A model generated the notes under the pieces. The model was not told the origin of the DNA. It saw nothing but the letters and a program-made list of their open reading frames with translations, and did no database searches. From positions 1 through 50,702 of the forward strand of contig DADP01000014.1 of the NCBI GenBank assembly GCA_002495025.1: a stretch of DNA of 50,702 nucleotides, read 5' to 3'. This document shows positions 16,881 through 25,367 of the stretch, piece after piece. The translations under genes and the position numbers were made by a program. Position 1 is the first letter of the stretch; each line of letters opens with the position of its first letter. This DNA is from Desulfurococcaceae archaeon UBA285. GTDB lineage: Archaea > Thermoproteota > Thermoprotei_A > Sulfolobales > Desulfurococcaceae.

Positions 16881-18017
16881 ATGGGGCTGTGGGTTTTTAG
16901 CTATACAGAGGAACAATTGGAAAAACTAAAAGTAGATAAGCAAATGCTACGTGAAATAATAAAAGAATTGAAAAAGTGGAGTGCACATGCTACTATACTT
17001 TTGAGTCTCTATATACCACCAGGACGTCCAATAAGCGATGTACTAGCACTACTGAGACAGGAAATATCAGTAGCTGAAAACATAAAGCTAAAGAAAACAA
17101 GAAACGCTGTTGAGTGGGCTTTAAATGTAGCTTATGATAGATTGAATAAAATACCCAAAGTTCCAGACAATGGACTAGTATTATTTGCCGGTATGAACCC
17201 CGATACCGGCGAAACAATAGTACTCATGCTAGTACCACCCGAGAAAGTACCTGTATTCTTCTATAGAACAGACAAGTACTTCCACACGGAATACCTAGAA
17301 GAAATGGCAACAGAGAGCAGTGTTGCAGGTCTACTCATAGTAGAAAGAGATGCCGCTACAATTGGATTATTAAAAGGTAATAGATTAGAAGTAGTAGAGG
17401 AACTAGAAGCCTATATACCAGGTAAACACCACAAAGGAGGACAGAGCCAGAGGAGATTTGATAGAATTATCGAGCAAATGGTTGATGAATTCTACAAGAA
17501 AGTTGGAGAACACGCAAACAACGTGTTTCTACCACTACTAGAACAAGGAAAACTCAAAGTAATCATTGTGGGAGGACCAGGCTATGCTAAACACGACTTT
17601 CTAGCTGGAAACTACCTAGACTACAGGCTCAAACAACTCGTGGCACCGGAATTAATAGATGTTTCCTACCAGGGCGAGGTAGGACTACGCGAATTGATTA
17701 GTAAAGCTGGTGATATACTCAAAGACTATGAATACGCTGATTCAATGAAGCAATTAGAAGAATTCAAATACCACTTAGCCAAAGACGATGGACTAGTAGT
17801 ATATGGAGAAGAAGAAGTAAAACTAGCTCTTGAACAAGGAGTATTAAAAACACTATTGATAAGTGAAAACCGCGAAGACATTACACAGTGGCTGGAATTA
17901 GCTCATCAATATAATGTCAAACCAGTAGTAATAAGCAAAGACCTACCAGAAGCCGAGTGGTTTAACAAGACTTTCAATGGAATAGCAGGAATACTAAAAT
18001 ACAAAATTACATACTAG
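16881..18017 (+). CDS. prf1: Peptide chain release factor aRF1
   Basis: Class-1 archaeal release factor, homologous to eukaryotic eRF1, reading all three stop codons and triggering peptide release. GGQ at residues 186-188 in KHHKGGQSQRRFDR is the catalytic loop. The N-terminal decoding domain has NIKL (67-70) in place of the usual NIKS, and Y-R-T-D-K-Y-F (128-134) where eRF1 has YxCxxxF. The length of 378 is normal for aRF1. TTG 16917 (366 residues) fits the promoter and ribosome site better than ATG 16881. aRF1 also rescues stalled ribosomes with aPelota/ABCE1 partners, not present here. Confidence 0.96.
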   Translation: MGLWVFSYTEEQLEKLKVDKQMLREIIKELKKWSAHATILLSLYIPPGRPISDVLALLRQEISVAENIKLKKTRNAVEWALNVAYDRLNKIPKVPDNGLVLFAGMNPDTGETIVLMLVPPEKVPVFFYRTDKYFHTEYLEEMATESSVAGLLIVERDAATIGLLKGNRLEVVEELEAYIPGKHHKGGQSQRRFDRIIEQMVDEFYKKVGEHANNVFLPLLEQGKLKVIIVGGPGYAKHDFLAGNYLDYRLKQLVAPELIDVSYQGEVGLRELISKAGDILKDYEYADSMKQLEEFKYHLAKDDGLVVYGEEEVKLALEQGVLKTLLISENREDITQWLELAHQYNVKPVVISKDLPEAEWFNKTFNGIAGILKYKITY

Positions 18018-18118
18018 TCTCCTAGTTTTTACTGCAACAATAATGTGCTTACATAGCTGAACTAATACTTTCACTAATCTCTCGTAAATAACAAGTTGAT
18101 TCATAATAAAGGGGCTTT

Positions 18119-19378
18119 ATGAAGGGAGTAGAATCCATAATTGGAGCTTATTTAGCTCTAGTTATAATAGTTGGCGTACTAACAACTCTATACCTATATG
18201 TCGACTATGCAAGACAGGGTATTAGTAGTCAATTCACGGAATACATAGATAGACAGTTACTATTAGTCTATCCACCCATACTATCACTAAGCTACGTTAA
18301 TGACACTTGGTTTAAACTCTCTGTAACCCCATATATACCGGTAAACCTAGATGAAATAGTTGTAAGAAACTTAGATGGTGAGTTAATATATAGTATTTCT
18401 GTAAAAGAAGTTGTTTCAAATACTAGAGAATACTTATTGTCTATTAATGAAACTCCATTAATAATTCAATTACTAACTAGTAGTGGAGAAATCATCTATT
18501 ACCTACCAAGAAACGATCCCAAATTACTAAACGCTCCAGAAAACATTAAGTTAAAACCATACATTGATCAAGAATTACTGGAGTATTTAAAAACAAGTAG
18601 TAGAACCACAATAAGAGATGATCCATATAGTGAAACCAGTTTTATTACACTACTCAACCAATTGGGCTATAAAGTCTTTGTAGCTAAGACTACTACATTA
18701 AACGATTCTAGTATTGTAGAAAATTTGCTATTAAACGGTCCTTTACTGTGTCCATATAAAAATAATGTTGCAAATCCATATAACACATTGTGTAATATAC
18801 AATTATGGCCATCTCACTATACCTATCCAGGTTTTATTTCAATTACATCATTTCTTACATATAGGTATAATACTAGTTATTGGTGGTTTGATGACTATGA
18901 CTATTTTTACTTGAAAACCAATTTGTCGAGTTATATTCCCACTGTAAATTTAAGTTATAATCAAATTCTTAGAGTAATCAAAGCTAAACCAGGATTATAT
19001 CAATTAAACTATTCTATAGATGGCTATATACATGTTAGAAACCATCTCACGACCTATGCTACTGGGCTAGTAGTAGTAGTCTATATTCTACCTGGAAATA
19101 TTGATTTACAAAAACCAATACTTCTCGCTCCATCAGAAATAAATAGTGTTTACTGGCTTGATAGAATAGTACTGTATTATATCCCACCCCACACTTCTCT
19201 CTACGGTCCGGGCTGGAATAATATCTACTACTTTACTATTAATGACACAGTAATAATAGATACTCGTAGTTATGGATACAACGACTATATAATTGCTCTT
19301 GGTTTAGAAATAACCACTATTGAAACAAACACGATTATTAAATCAAAAATAATTGTTAACGTATCTACTATACTCTGA
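18119..19378 (+). CDS. Pilin-like membrane-anchored surface protein
   Basis: 419 residues beginning MKGVESIIGAYLALVIIVGV: a short basic start, Gly then a hydrophobic helix, as in archaeal type IV pilin-like (class III signal) proteins. The usual Glu at +5 is not in the canonical place. The rest is extracellular beta-rich sequence with many N-x-S/T sites (for example NDTW, NYSI, NVST near the end), Tyr-rich, with a CPYKNN...LCNI pair that could form a disulfide. No catalytic motif. It ends exactly where the convergent hydrogenase operon ends. No pilus assembly genes are nearby. Function unknown. Confidence 0.7.
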   Translation: MKGVESIIGAYLALVIIVGVLTTLYLYVDYARQGISSQFTEYIDRQLLLVYPPILSLSYVNDTWFKLSVTPYIPVNLDEIVVRNLDGELIYSISVKEVVSNTREYLLSINETPLIIQLLTSSGEIIYYLPRNDPKLLNAPENIKLKPYIDQELLEYLKTSSRTTIRDDPYSETSFITLLNQLGYKVFVAKTTTLNDSSIVENLLLNGPLLCPYKNNVANPYNTLCNIQLWPSHYTYPGFISITSFLTYRYNTSYWWFDDYDYFYLKTNLSSYIPTVNLSYNQILRVIKAKPGLYQLNYSIDGYIHVRNHLTTYATGLVVVVYILPGNIDLQKPILLAPSEINSVYWLDRIVLYYIPPHTSLYGPGWNNIYYFTINDTVIIDTRSYGYNDYIIALGLEITTIETNTIIKSKIIVNVSTIL

Positions 19379-20362
19379 CTATATAAGAGAACTCATTATA
19401 GCAGCTACGATTACTGGTATTACTCCATACTTGAATATAGTGTGTAATGCTTGTTCTATTCTATAACGCCCCATAATATTCTTTATTGTTACTACAATGA
19501 ATAATAGCAAGAGGTATTTGACTACTACTAGTATAATGCCCTCTATAGAGAGATGTCTAAATGGTGCTGGACCACCTAGTAGTATATAAGTACCAGCTAT
19601 TAATGCAACAACTAAGTCTAGGTCGTGTAGGAGTTTTGCTAGTGCTAGTAGTGGACCAGTAAACTCTGTTTCAAAACCAGCAATTATTTCTTGTTCTGCT
19701 TCTGGTATATTGAATGGTGGATACATTGCTTTAACCTGTATACTGATAATAAAGGCAATAAATACTAGTATCATTACAACAATGGTTTCTGGTTTTACCC
19801 ATAATTCTACTACTGTAGCATAAGCACTACTCATACTCATAAATACTCCTTTTCCTCTTGTAGCGAGGTATACTGGTATAACGAGGCATGCAAAGTATAC
19901 TGGCTCGGCGAGTGTAACTAGTGATAGAAGTCTTGAAACACCAATATTTGTATATGGACTAGGCATTGATAGAGATGCTAGAATCAACATAAACAATGGC
20001 ATTACACTACTCAAATAGAAGAATATTAAGACATCAAATACACTTGCTACATTGAATAAACTTAGTGGCAGAAAGATTACTGATGATACAATAGAGCCAA
20101 TACCAATAACTAGAAATAACTCAGCAACTCTCGGCATTGCATATCTAGATACAACTATTTCTTTAACTCTAAGTAGTTTGAGAAAATCGTATAGTGGCTG
20201 GAGAATTCCAGCAGGGCCTACATATGAAGGCCCCATTCTCTTCTGATACCTAGCACTGAACTTTCTTACTAGGTACTGTGTGAAAAAGCCTAGTGCTACT
20301 AGAAATACTAGTCCGGGAAATACTATTATACTAAATATTCCATTTAAAACCTCTATGAACAT
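19379..20362 (-). CDS. mbhM: Membrane-bound hydrogenase subunit M (NuoH/complex I ND1 homologue)
   Basis: Membrane subunit that couples the hydrogenase arm to ion pumping. About eight membrane segments in 327 residues. ND1-family signs are YQKRMGPSYVGPAGILQPLYDFLKL (split here as RMGPSYVGPAGILQP then LYDFLKL), the charged loop YPPFNIPEAEQE, and GFETEFTGPLLAL, the glutamate-rich cavity near the proximal cluster. It is the last gene of the thirteen-gene operon (27487 to 19379). In Thermococcus/Pyrococcus mbh clusters M lies next to last, so the order differs. Confidence 0.92.
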   Translation of the reverse strand: MFIEVLNGIFSIIVFPGLVFLVALGFFTQYLVRKFSARYQKRMGPSYVGPAGILQPLYDFLKLLRVKEIVVSRYAMPRVAELFLVIGIGSIVSSVIFLPLSLFNVASVFDVLIFFYLSSVMPLFMLILASLSMPSPYTNIGVSRLLSLVTLAEPVYFACLVIPVYLATRGKGVFMSMSSAYATVVELWVKPETIVVMILVFIAFIISIQVKAMYPPFNIPEAEQEIIAGFETEFTGPLLALAKLLHDLDLVVALIAGTYILLGGPAPFRHLSIEGIILVVVKYLLLLFIVVTIKNIMGRYRIEQALHTIFKYGVIPVIVAAIMSSLI

Positions 20363-20370
20363 ATCCTATC

Positions 20371-20727
20371 TCACCCCATGAGCACGAATACTATGAATAT
20401 AATTATAGCTAGTATGATCAATATAGCAAGCCAAGACGATATAAATCGAGCCCAGTCATGTAGACTACCAGTGTGGACTTCCTCGACTAGTATTCTATAG
20501 AGTGATTTAGCAAATCTCTTCATAAACCCCCAGTACATTGATGCAATACTCGGTGTAGGCGTTGAAACAACGTTTTCTGGTTCTCCAGATAAATATAGAG
20601 TACTTGTTCTAACTCGTCTAGACTTTAATGCATAGTATAAGATAAAAACTACCAGTATAGATAATGCCATTGCAAAAGTTGTTATTGTTAATGCTCCAGC
20701 CGGATCTAATATGAGAGTAGTCTTCAT
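20371..20727 (-). CDS. mbhI: Membrane-bound hydrogenase subunit I-like small protein
   Basis: 118 residues with two membrane segments (about 12-33 and 95-117) and a cytosolic middle region ('GEPENVVSTPTPSIASMYWG ...HDWARF'). Size, topology and position after the MrpD-like antiporter match MbhI, the linker subunit between antiporter and hydrogenase membrane arms in Pyrococcus Mbh. The start overlaps the upstream gene by 4 bp (ATGA). Assigned mostly by context; sequence similarity between such small subunits is weak. Confidence 0.75.
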   Translation of the reverse strand: MKTTLILDPAGALTITTFAMALSILVVFILYYALKSRRVRTSTLYLSGEPENVVSTPTPSIASMYWGFMKRFAKSLYRILVEEVHTGSLHDWARFISSWLAILIILAIIIFIVFVLMG

Positions 20728-22358
20728 GGTTTTACACCCGTAAGCATTCTCTCTATTTCACTGGAAATGAATATACGGTATTCAAGGGGTATTTTATCTA
20801 CTGCTCTGTCTATGTATTCAAGATATCCACTAACTAGTTCCTTCGACGCTGATTCATAGAATGGCCACATGTATTGAAATACCACGCCTAGTACTATTAG
20901 AGCAATAGCCATGGCGAACAATAAGTATTCAATCCACCTCTCTTTTACTGTGTTTACTGGTTTTTCTCTAGTTGAAAACACAATGGCAGCTATTGCTTTT
21001 AGATAGCCTGGTAGACTAAGCGCTGATATTGCTATTATGAGTATTGGTGCTATTGGGAATTCTGCATCTAGATATCCACGTGCAATATACCACTTAGAGT
21101 AGAATCCAATAAATGGTATAAAGCCGGCTAGACTGAGGAAGCCAAGTATTAGTGAAGCCGATGTTAATGGGTAGTATCTTCCAACACCACGCATTTCATC
21201 TAGGTTTCTCGAGCCTGCAGCGTCTATTAGTACACCACTAGACATGAAGAGCAGTGCTTTAGCGATTCCATGAGCTACAATGTGTATTACACCACCAGCT
21301 ATAGCATACGCTATTGCCTCTTTCGAGCCGTTTAGAAAGCCAGCTGTTATACCCATATAGGCGATACCAACATGTGAAATTGTACTGTATGCTAGAAGTC
21401 TCTTGATATCCTGTTGTGTCATCATCATTAAAGCACCAATCAAGCCACCAAGAGCACCTAGTGTGAATAGAGCGGCTAGAACTACTATTCTATATTCGCC
21501 GAGAGCACTGTATTCTCCGAAAATAGTGTATAGGAATCTAGCTGTTGCATAAATACCAACATTTACAACTAGTCCTGATAAAGCAGCCGAGACAGGTGTT
21601 GGAGCTTCTGGGTGTGCATCTGGTAGCCAGAAGTGGTTGGGGAACAGCGCTGATTTATATGTAAATACCCATAGAGCTAGCGCGATAGAGAATAGTGTTA
21701 GGTACTTTATAGATGGCGGTATTTCATAGAACAACCATAGAAGTTGCGATCTCGAAGCTAGTGCTAGTACACCCATGTTGACAGATCCATAGCCAGCATA
21801 TAGTAGTACGACTGCTGTGAAGTAAAACGTTGTTGCAACAGCACCTATCAACGCGTATTTAGCAGCTGCTTCAACAGCTTCTGCTTTATCTCTATGATAT
21901 GCTACTAGGCCATACGCTGAAATACCCAGTACTTCCAGCATTACAAACAAGTTGAATGCATCACCAGTATATAGACAGCCAAGTATGCCTGTTTCTAATC
22001 CAACTAGTAGTATGAAATACCATACTGGGTCGTCTAAGTGGTGTCTATACCAGTATGAATACAATACTACTGCTAACATAACCCAGCTCGTTAAAAAGCC
22101 CACGAGTGCGTTTAATGCGTCGACTTCGTATACAATACCGAAGTGTGGAGGCCAACCACCATACATGTAGATCATTGGACCATTATGGTACACTTCATAG
22201 AGTACAAAACTCGACGATATAGCGGCGAACAGTGATGCTGTAAATGCCAGTATGTATGGTAGCTTCTCGGATTTAACTATTTTAGCTAGTGGTATTGAAA
22301 ATGCGTGTAGTATTAGAATTGGAGTTGTTAATCCAAGTAGAGTATATGCGAGCTCCAT
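20724..22358 (-). CDS. mbhH: MrpD/NuoN-like Na+/H+ antiporter subunit (MbhH)
   Basis: Proton- and sodium-channel subunit of 544 residues with about fourteen membrane helices. Family landmarks are the channel segment TYKSALFPNHFWLPDAHPEAPTPVSA (Lys and His of the half-channels; the quoted run is in two parts TYKSALFPNHF and WLPDAHPEAP), SGLVVNVGIYA and the ISHVGIAYMG helix. Only one such antiporter subunit is present, whereas Mbs-type sulfur-reducing complexes often have two. Start ATG 22358 has GGTGGGAG 3-10 bp upstream. It would turn the energy of H2 evolution into an ion gradient. Confidence 0.93.
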   Translation of the reverse strand: MELAYTLLGLTTPILILHAFSIPLAKIVKSEKLPYILAFTASLFAAISSSFVLYEVYHNGPMIYMYGGWPPHFGIVYEVDALNALVGFLTSWVMLAVVLYSYWYRHHLDDPVWYFILLVGLETGILGCLYTGDAFNLFVMLEVLGISAYGLVAYHRDKAEAVEAAAKYALIGAVATTFYFTAVVLLYAGYGSVNMGVLALASRSQLLWLFYEIPPSIKYLTLFSIALALWVFTYKSALFPNHFWLPDAHPEAPTPVSAALSGLVVNVGIYATARFLYTIFGEYSALGEYRIVVLAALFTLGALGGLIGALMMMTQQDIKRLLAYSTISHVGIAYMGITAGFLNGSKEAIAYAIAGGVIHIVAHGIAKALLFMSSGVLIDAAGSRNLDEMRGVGRYYPLTSASLILGFLSLAGFIPFIGFYSKWYIARGYLDAEFPIAPILIIAISALSLPGYLKAIAAIVFSTREKPVNTVKERWIEYLLFAMAIALIVLGVVFQYMWPFYESASKELVSGYLEYIDRAVDKIPLEYRIFISSEIERMLTGVKP

Positions 22359-22366
22359 GCTCCCAC

Positions 22367-22873
22367 CTAGTCAAAGATCTTCTTTGAATACTTTTCGAAA
22401 ACAAGTGAAATCTCTTCTCTAGCTTTTTCGGGTTCAAGTGTTTTAGCGTCAATCCAGTGTACATAGAATACTTTTTCATTCTCGTCTATTTCAACGACAA
22501 CAGTACCTGGTGTGTTAGTAATACTACAAGCAATAGCTGTTTTAGCATAATCTGATTCTACATAGAATGGTACTTTGACAATAGCAGGGTTAACTGGTGC
22601 TTTGGGGTGAAGTATCCTCTTTATTACATCTAAGTGTGCTTTAGTCTCGTCGATAATGAAGTATCTAAGAGCATATCTCAATACGTAATACCATCTCACA
22701 GGATTTAAGACTTTATTGGGGTTTTGTAGAGTTATATTTGAAAACATTAACCCAACTATTACCGCTACTATTAAACCCGTAGTTAAATCATAAAAGCTTA
22801 CACTACCAGAGAATACTATGTAGACCAAGAACGCGAGAACTGCTACTATTATAGTGTTTAAAACTCTCGCCAT
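22367..22873 (-). CDS. mbhA: MrpE-like membrane subunit (MbhA)
   Basis: MrpE family: two or three N-terminal membrane segments, then the cytosolic MrpE domain with 'KVPFYVESDYAKTAIACSI', TNTPGTVVVEID and VHWID motifs. I place the start at ATG 22873, 5-7 bp after GGGGTGA, giving 168 residues. A GTG three codons earlier overlaps the upstream stop and is possible. In Mrp antiporters MrpE supports assembly and ion transport. In Pyrococcus the mbhA gene comes first in the operon; here it sits between G and H. Confidence 0.9.
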   Translation of the reverse strand: MARVLNTIIVAVLAFLVYIVFSGSVSFYDLTTGLIVAVIVGLMFSNITLQNPNKVLNPVRWYYVLRYALRYFIIDETKAHLDVIKRILHPKAPVNPAIVKVPFYVESDYAKTAIACSITNTPGTVVVEIDENEKVFYVHWIDAKTLEPEKAREEISLVFEKYSKKIFD

Positions 22874-22878
22874 GTAGA

Positions 22879-23286
22879 TCACCCCTTCAACTTCTTAATT
22901 TCTCTCATATCAAGGGTTTTATAGTGAGTGTAGAGAATGTATCCTTGAAACACTAGAAATAGTGTTACAGCTAAACCTATAACTACAGCTGTTAATACTA
23001 GTGCTTGTGGTAGTGGGTCAACGGCTTGCCTTATAAAGCTATCTAGAGCTTCATCTGTTGGAGGCGTTGTTAGTACTGGTGGTCTTGGATTAACGTTGTC
23101 AATCCATCTACGATAACCAAGATATATAGCAAAAGTATTCATAGTGTCTGATAGTATTGTTAGAGCTATTACTTTCTTGATATAGTGTGGTCTGTAAAAT
23201 ATACCGTAAATCGCTATTATAGAGTTAACTAGTAGTGATGTCAGTGTAATAATTAGTAAATATGAATTCACGAATTCCAAGTTCAT
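22879..23286 (-). CDS. mbhG: MrpC/NuoK-like membrane subunit (MbhG)
   Basis: NuoK/MrpC family subunit with three membrane helices. The SNDTM-like 'ILSDTMNTFAIYLGY' helix and 'DPLPQALVLTAVVIGLAVT' are typical of MrpC. I start it at ATG 23286, which has GAGGGGTG upstream, rather than a longer frame beginning inside the previous gene, giving 135 residues. The inserted polar loop 'NVNPRPPVLTTPPTDEA' between helices 2 and 3 is longer than in many MrpC proteins. Confidence 0.88.
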   Translation of the reverse strand: MNLEFVNSYLLIITLTSLLVNSIIAIYGIFYRPHYIKKVIALTILSDTMNTFAIYLGYRRWIDNVNPRPPVLTTPPTDEALDSFIRQAVDPLPQALVLTAVVIGLAVTLFLVFQGYILYTHYKTLDMREIKKLKG

Positions 23287-23290
23287 ACAC

Positions 23291-24073
23291 TCACCCCTCT
23301 CTCCGGGCAAGTAGTAGTACTGTAAATGCAATTGTAAAACCAGCAGCTACTGCAAGCATTTCAAAGAAGTTGAAAAACCATAGTGTACCACTAATTAATA
23401 CGTTTCCAATATACGCTGGCAGGCCAATCTCCGCGCCTGGTTTGGGTAGGTTTTGAAAGACATATGCGTATTTATTGACTGCCAGTCCAATGAGGAATCC
23501 GGCAATACCTGTAAATCCAATACCAAGCAAGCCTATACTTCTAAGTAATAGCATTCTACTAGATGATACACCCTTACTGAGTAGAAACATTGTTGAATAC
23601 ACGACAATAAATATCATTGGTGCAACAGCTATAGTTGCCCCTCCCTGGAAACCACCTCCAGGTGTTAAATGACCATGTAGGCCGATTGATGCTCCTACAA
23701 CAATAATCATTGGAGCAGTTATTCTTGTTACTGTTTTTACAATTGTTGATAATCCACCACTAACTACTTCTCCACTATAGGTTTCTGTGTATAGTTTTCT
23801 CGCTAGTGCTAAACCAGCAATTAATGCGAGATAGAAGACAGATGTCTCAAATAGTGTGTCAAGACCTCTATAATCCCATACTATAGCAGTAACGACTTCT
23901 GGTGATGAAACAGTATAATATTCTATTCGTGGATTGAAAGCTGTGAATAAGTAGAATAATGCTAGTAGTCTAATGTCCTTGCTTGGAACCAGTAGTTCAC
24001 TAGCAAATGTCAATAGAAGTGATACTCCAAGTATTAATGAAATAATAACTAATAGTTCAATAGCTCTCTTCAT
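23291..24073 (-). CDS. mbhEF: Fused MbhE-MbhF (MrpB-like) membrane subunit
   Basis: 260 residues combining two parts that are separate genes in Pyrococcus Mbh. The N-terminal part (about 1-95) ends in the MbhE-type signature VTAIVWDYRGLDTLFETSVF. The C-terminal part (about 115-260) is an MrpB domain with GLHGHLTPGGGFQGG. Six or seven membrane helices in total. Both contribute to the sodium-translocating module. The start overlaps the upstream stop as ATGA and is preceded by GGTGGAGAAGG. The fusion keeps the order E then F. Confidence 0.88.
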   Translation of the reverse strand: MKRAIELLVIISLILGVSLLLTFASELLVPSKDIRLLALFYLFTAFNPRIEYYTVSSPEVVTAIVWDYRGLDTLFETSVFYLALIAGLALARKLYTETYSGEVVSGGLSTIVKTVTRITAPMIIVVGASIGLHGHLTPGGGFQGGATIAVAPMIFIVVYSTMFLLSKGVSSSRMLLLRSIGLLGIGFTGIAGFLIGLAVNKYAYVFQNLPKPGAEIGLPAYIGNVLISGTLWFFNFFEMLAVAAGFTIAFTVLLLARREG

Positions 24074-24330
24074 TCCTTCTCCACCCTCTCAGTCTTACTT
24101 ATTAAGATGAGTAGAACACCTGGAATGAGGCCAACAGCCACTGGTAGATAGACGAGGACTATGTCTGGAGCCATTAAAAAGTAGTAGAGAATTGTATAGA
24201 GACCGCTTTGAATAGCACTATACAATACTGCTCTAACGAGATCTCTCTCCATTATAGCTAGGTATACTGCTACAACTGATAAAATACTTGATACAGCCAT
24301 TATTAAGTAAACAATGGTTTCAGGGTACAT
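24070..24330 (-). CDS. mbhD: MbhD-like (DUF4040/MrpA C-terminal type) membrane subunit
   Basis: Three-helix protein with 'VYLAIMERDLVRAVLYSAIQ' followed by a DIVLVYLPVAVGLIPG helix, matching the DUF4040 segment that in Mrp antiporters forms the end of MrpA. Start ATG 24330 has GGGTGAT 4-5 bp upstream (87 residues); a GTG five codons earlier would overlap the preceding gene. Part of the antiporter module of the hydrogenase. Confidence 0.85.
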   Translation of the reverse strand: MYPETIVYLIMAVSSILSVVAVYLAIMERDLVRAVLYSAIQSGLYTILYYFLMAPDIVLVYLPVAVGLIPGVLLILISKTERVEKE

Positions 24331-24335
24331 GTATA

Positions 24336-24710
24336 TCACCCACACAACTCGCTATCTAGTAAATCTGCTAAACAAGGTTGAACTCTAGCTGTTTTAGATT
24401 TGTGTACACCGCGCGCTATAGCGTGTGAACCGGCTGGTGCTAGGAACAGCACTATTAGTGCTGTTATAAAACTAGCACCAGCTATAAACCACCTGTAGAC
24501 TCCTAGCTCGCTCAGTGTAATTGTTAATAGTGTAACGCCAATTAACGGGTATACACAACCCCAGATAGTTGTAATTGTTAGTGGGTGGAGTCTTAGATAG
24601 AAGTTTTTGAATCTATGGAATCCAATAGCTCCAATTAGAGATGCTATTCCACCTAGAACTATTAATGCAAGACCTAGCACTCTAGATATGAGTACTAGTG
24701 TGTCAAGCAC
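24336..24710 (-). CDS. mbhC: MrpG-like membrane subunit (MbhC)
   Basis: MrpG family: three helices with 'LIGAIGFHRFKNFYLRLHP' followed by TITTIWG, the conserved G-x-x-R-x-x-D/N-x-Y-x-R-x-H core. Start GTG 24710 is preceded by GGGTGAT; TTG 24728 and GTG 24719 are alternatives with longer overlap onto the mrpF-like gene. The C-terminal tail of about 30 residues is hydrophilic with two cysteines, longer than usual for MrpG. Role: assembly or ion path of the antiporter arm. Confidence 0.88.
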   Translation of the reverse strand: MLDTLVLISRVLGLALIVLGGIASLIGAIGFHRFKNFYLRLHPLTITTIWGCVYPLIGVTLLTITLSELGVYRWFIAGASFITALIVLFLAPAGSHAIARGVHKSKTARVQPCLADLLDSELCG

Positions 24711-24972
24711 CCAGATCACCCTTTTCAAGGTATTTAGCCATATATATATCTAGCGCGTAAACCCAGAGAGCGAGAGGTATAACTACCACTGTGAGTATTG
24801 GTTCTTTAAAGTAAATAGAGAATAAAACCATGAGCACTATAGTTGCATATGTTATAGCGTCTATTGCTAAAACCTGGTCTCCAAGAGTAGGGCCTTTAAA
24901 CGCTATTATAGTAAACAATACTATAGAAGCCAGATATAAAAGTGCAATTATAAGTATCAACTCCCAGATCAT
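24703..24972 (-). CDS. mbhB: MrpF-like membrane subunit (MbhB)
   Basis: 89 residues with three helices and the MrpF signature GPTLGDQVLAIDAITY, containing the conserved Gly-Pro and the Asp pair of the second helix. It overlaps the ferredoxin-like subunit gene upstream by 4 bp and the mrpG-like gene downstream. First gene of the antiporter half of the operon after the hydrogenase half. Confidence 0.9.
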   Translation of the reverse strand: MIWELILIIALLYLASIVLFTIIAFKGPTLGDQVLAIDAITYATIVLMVLFSIYFKEPILTVVVIPLALWVYALDIYMAKYLEKGDLGA

Positions 24973-25367
24973 GCTCCCACCTTTTTAAGAGTTGAAAGCG
25001 AAAACTGCTCAGAGGTGAGTCTAGTAAAACCAGCCAAGTCGAATTTATTGGAGACTATATAGGCATTCGTTGGACAAACCTTTACACACCTATAGCAGTA
25101 GACGCATTTACCATAATTAATGAGTGGATACAGCCTTCTCGGATTTGTTTTCGGTGCTTCATATTCCTGTGGAATAGAAGTCATTTTTATTGCATCAGCT
25201 GGACACTCAATAGAGCAGAGACTACAACCAGTACACTTTGTTAAATCAGCGTATTGAAGCCCCCTGAAATCAGGTTCAACCTCGGTTTTCTCTCTAGGGA
25301 ATTGAACAGTGGCTGGTTTTGAAACAAGACTTTTCAATACTTGTTCTAGCAACTTGGGTCTCTTCAC
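24969..25367 (-). CDS. mbhN: Two-cluster [4Fe-4S] ferredoxin subunit (NuoI/MbhN-like)
   Basis: 132 residues carrying two CxxCxxCxxxCP sites: CTGCSLCSIECP and CVYCYRCVKVCP. It passes electrons from reduced ferredoxin to the small subunit cluster. The N-terminal 40 residues are basic and amphipathic, as expected for a membrane-surface contact. The start overlaps the stop of the large subunit gene by 4 bp (ATGA). In Pyrococcus N is the last mbh gene; here it is fourth. Confidence 0.94.
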   Translation of the reverse strand: MKRPKLLEQVLKSLVSKPATVQFPREKTEVEPDFRGLQYADLTKCTGCSLCSIECPADAIKMTSIPQEYEAPKTNPRRLYPLINYGKCVYCYRCVKVCPTNAYIVSNKFDLAGFTRLTSEQFSLSTLKKVGA

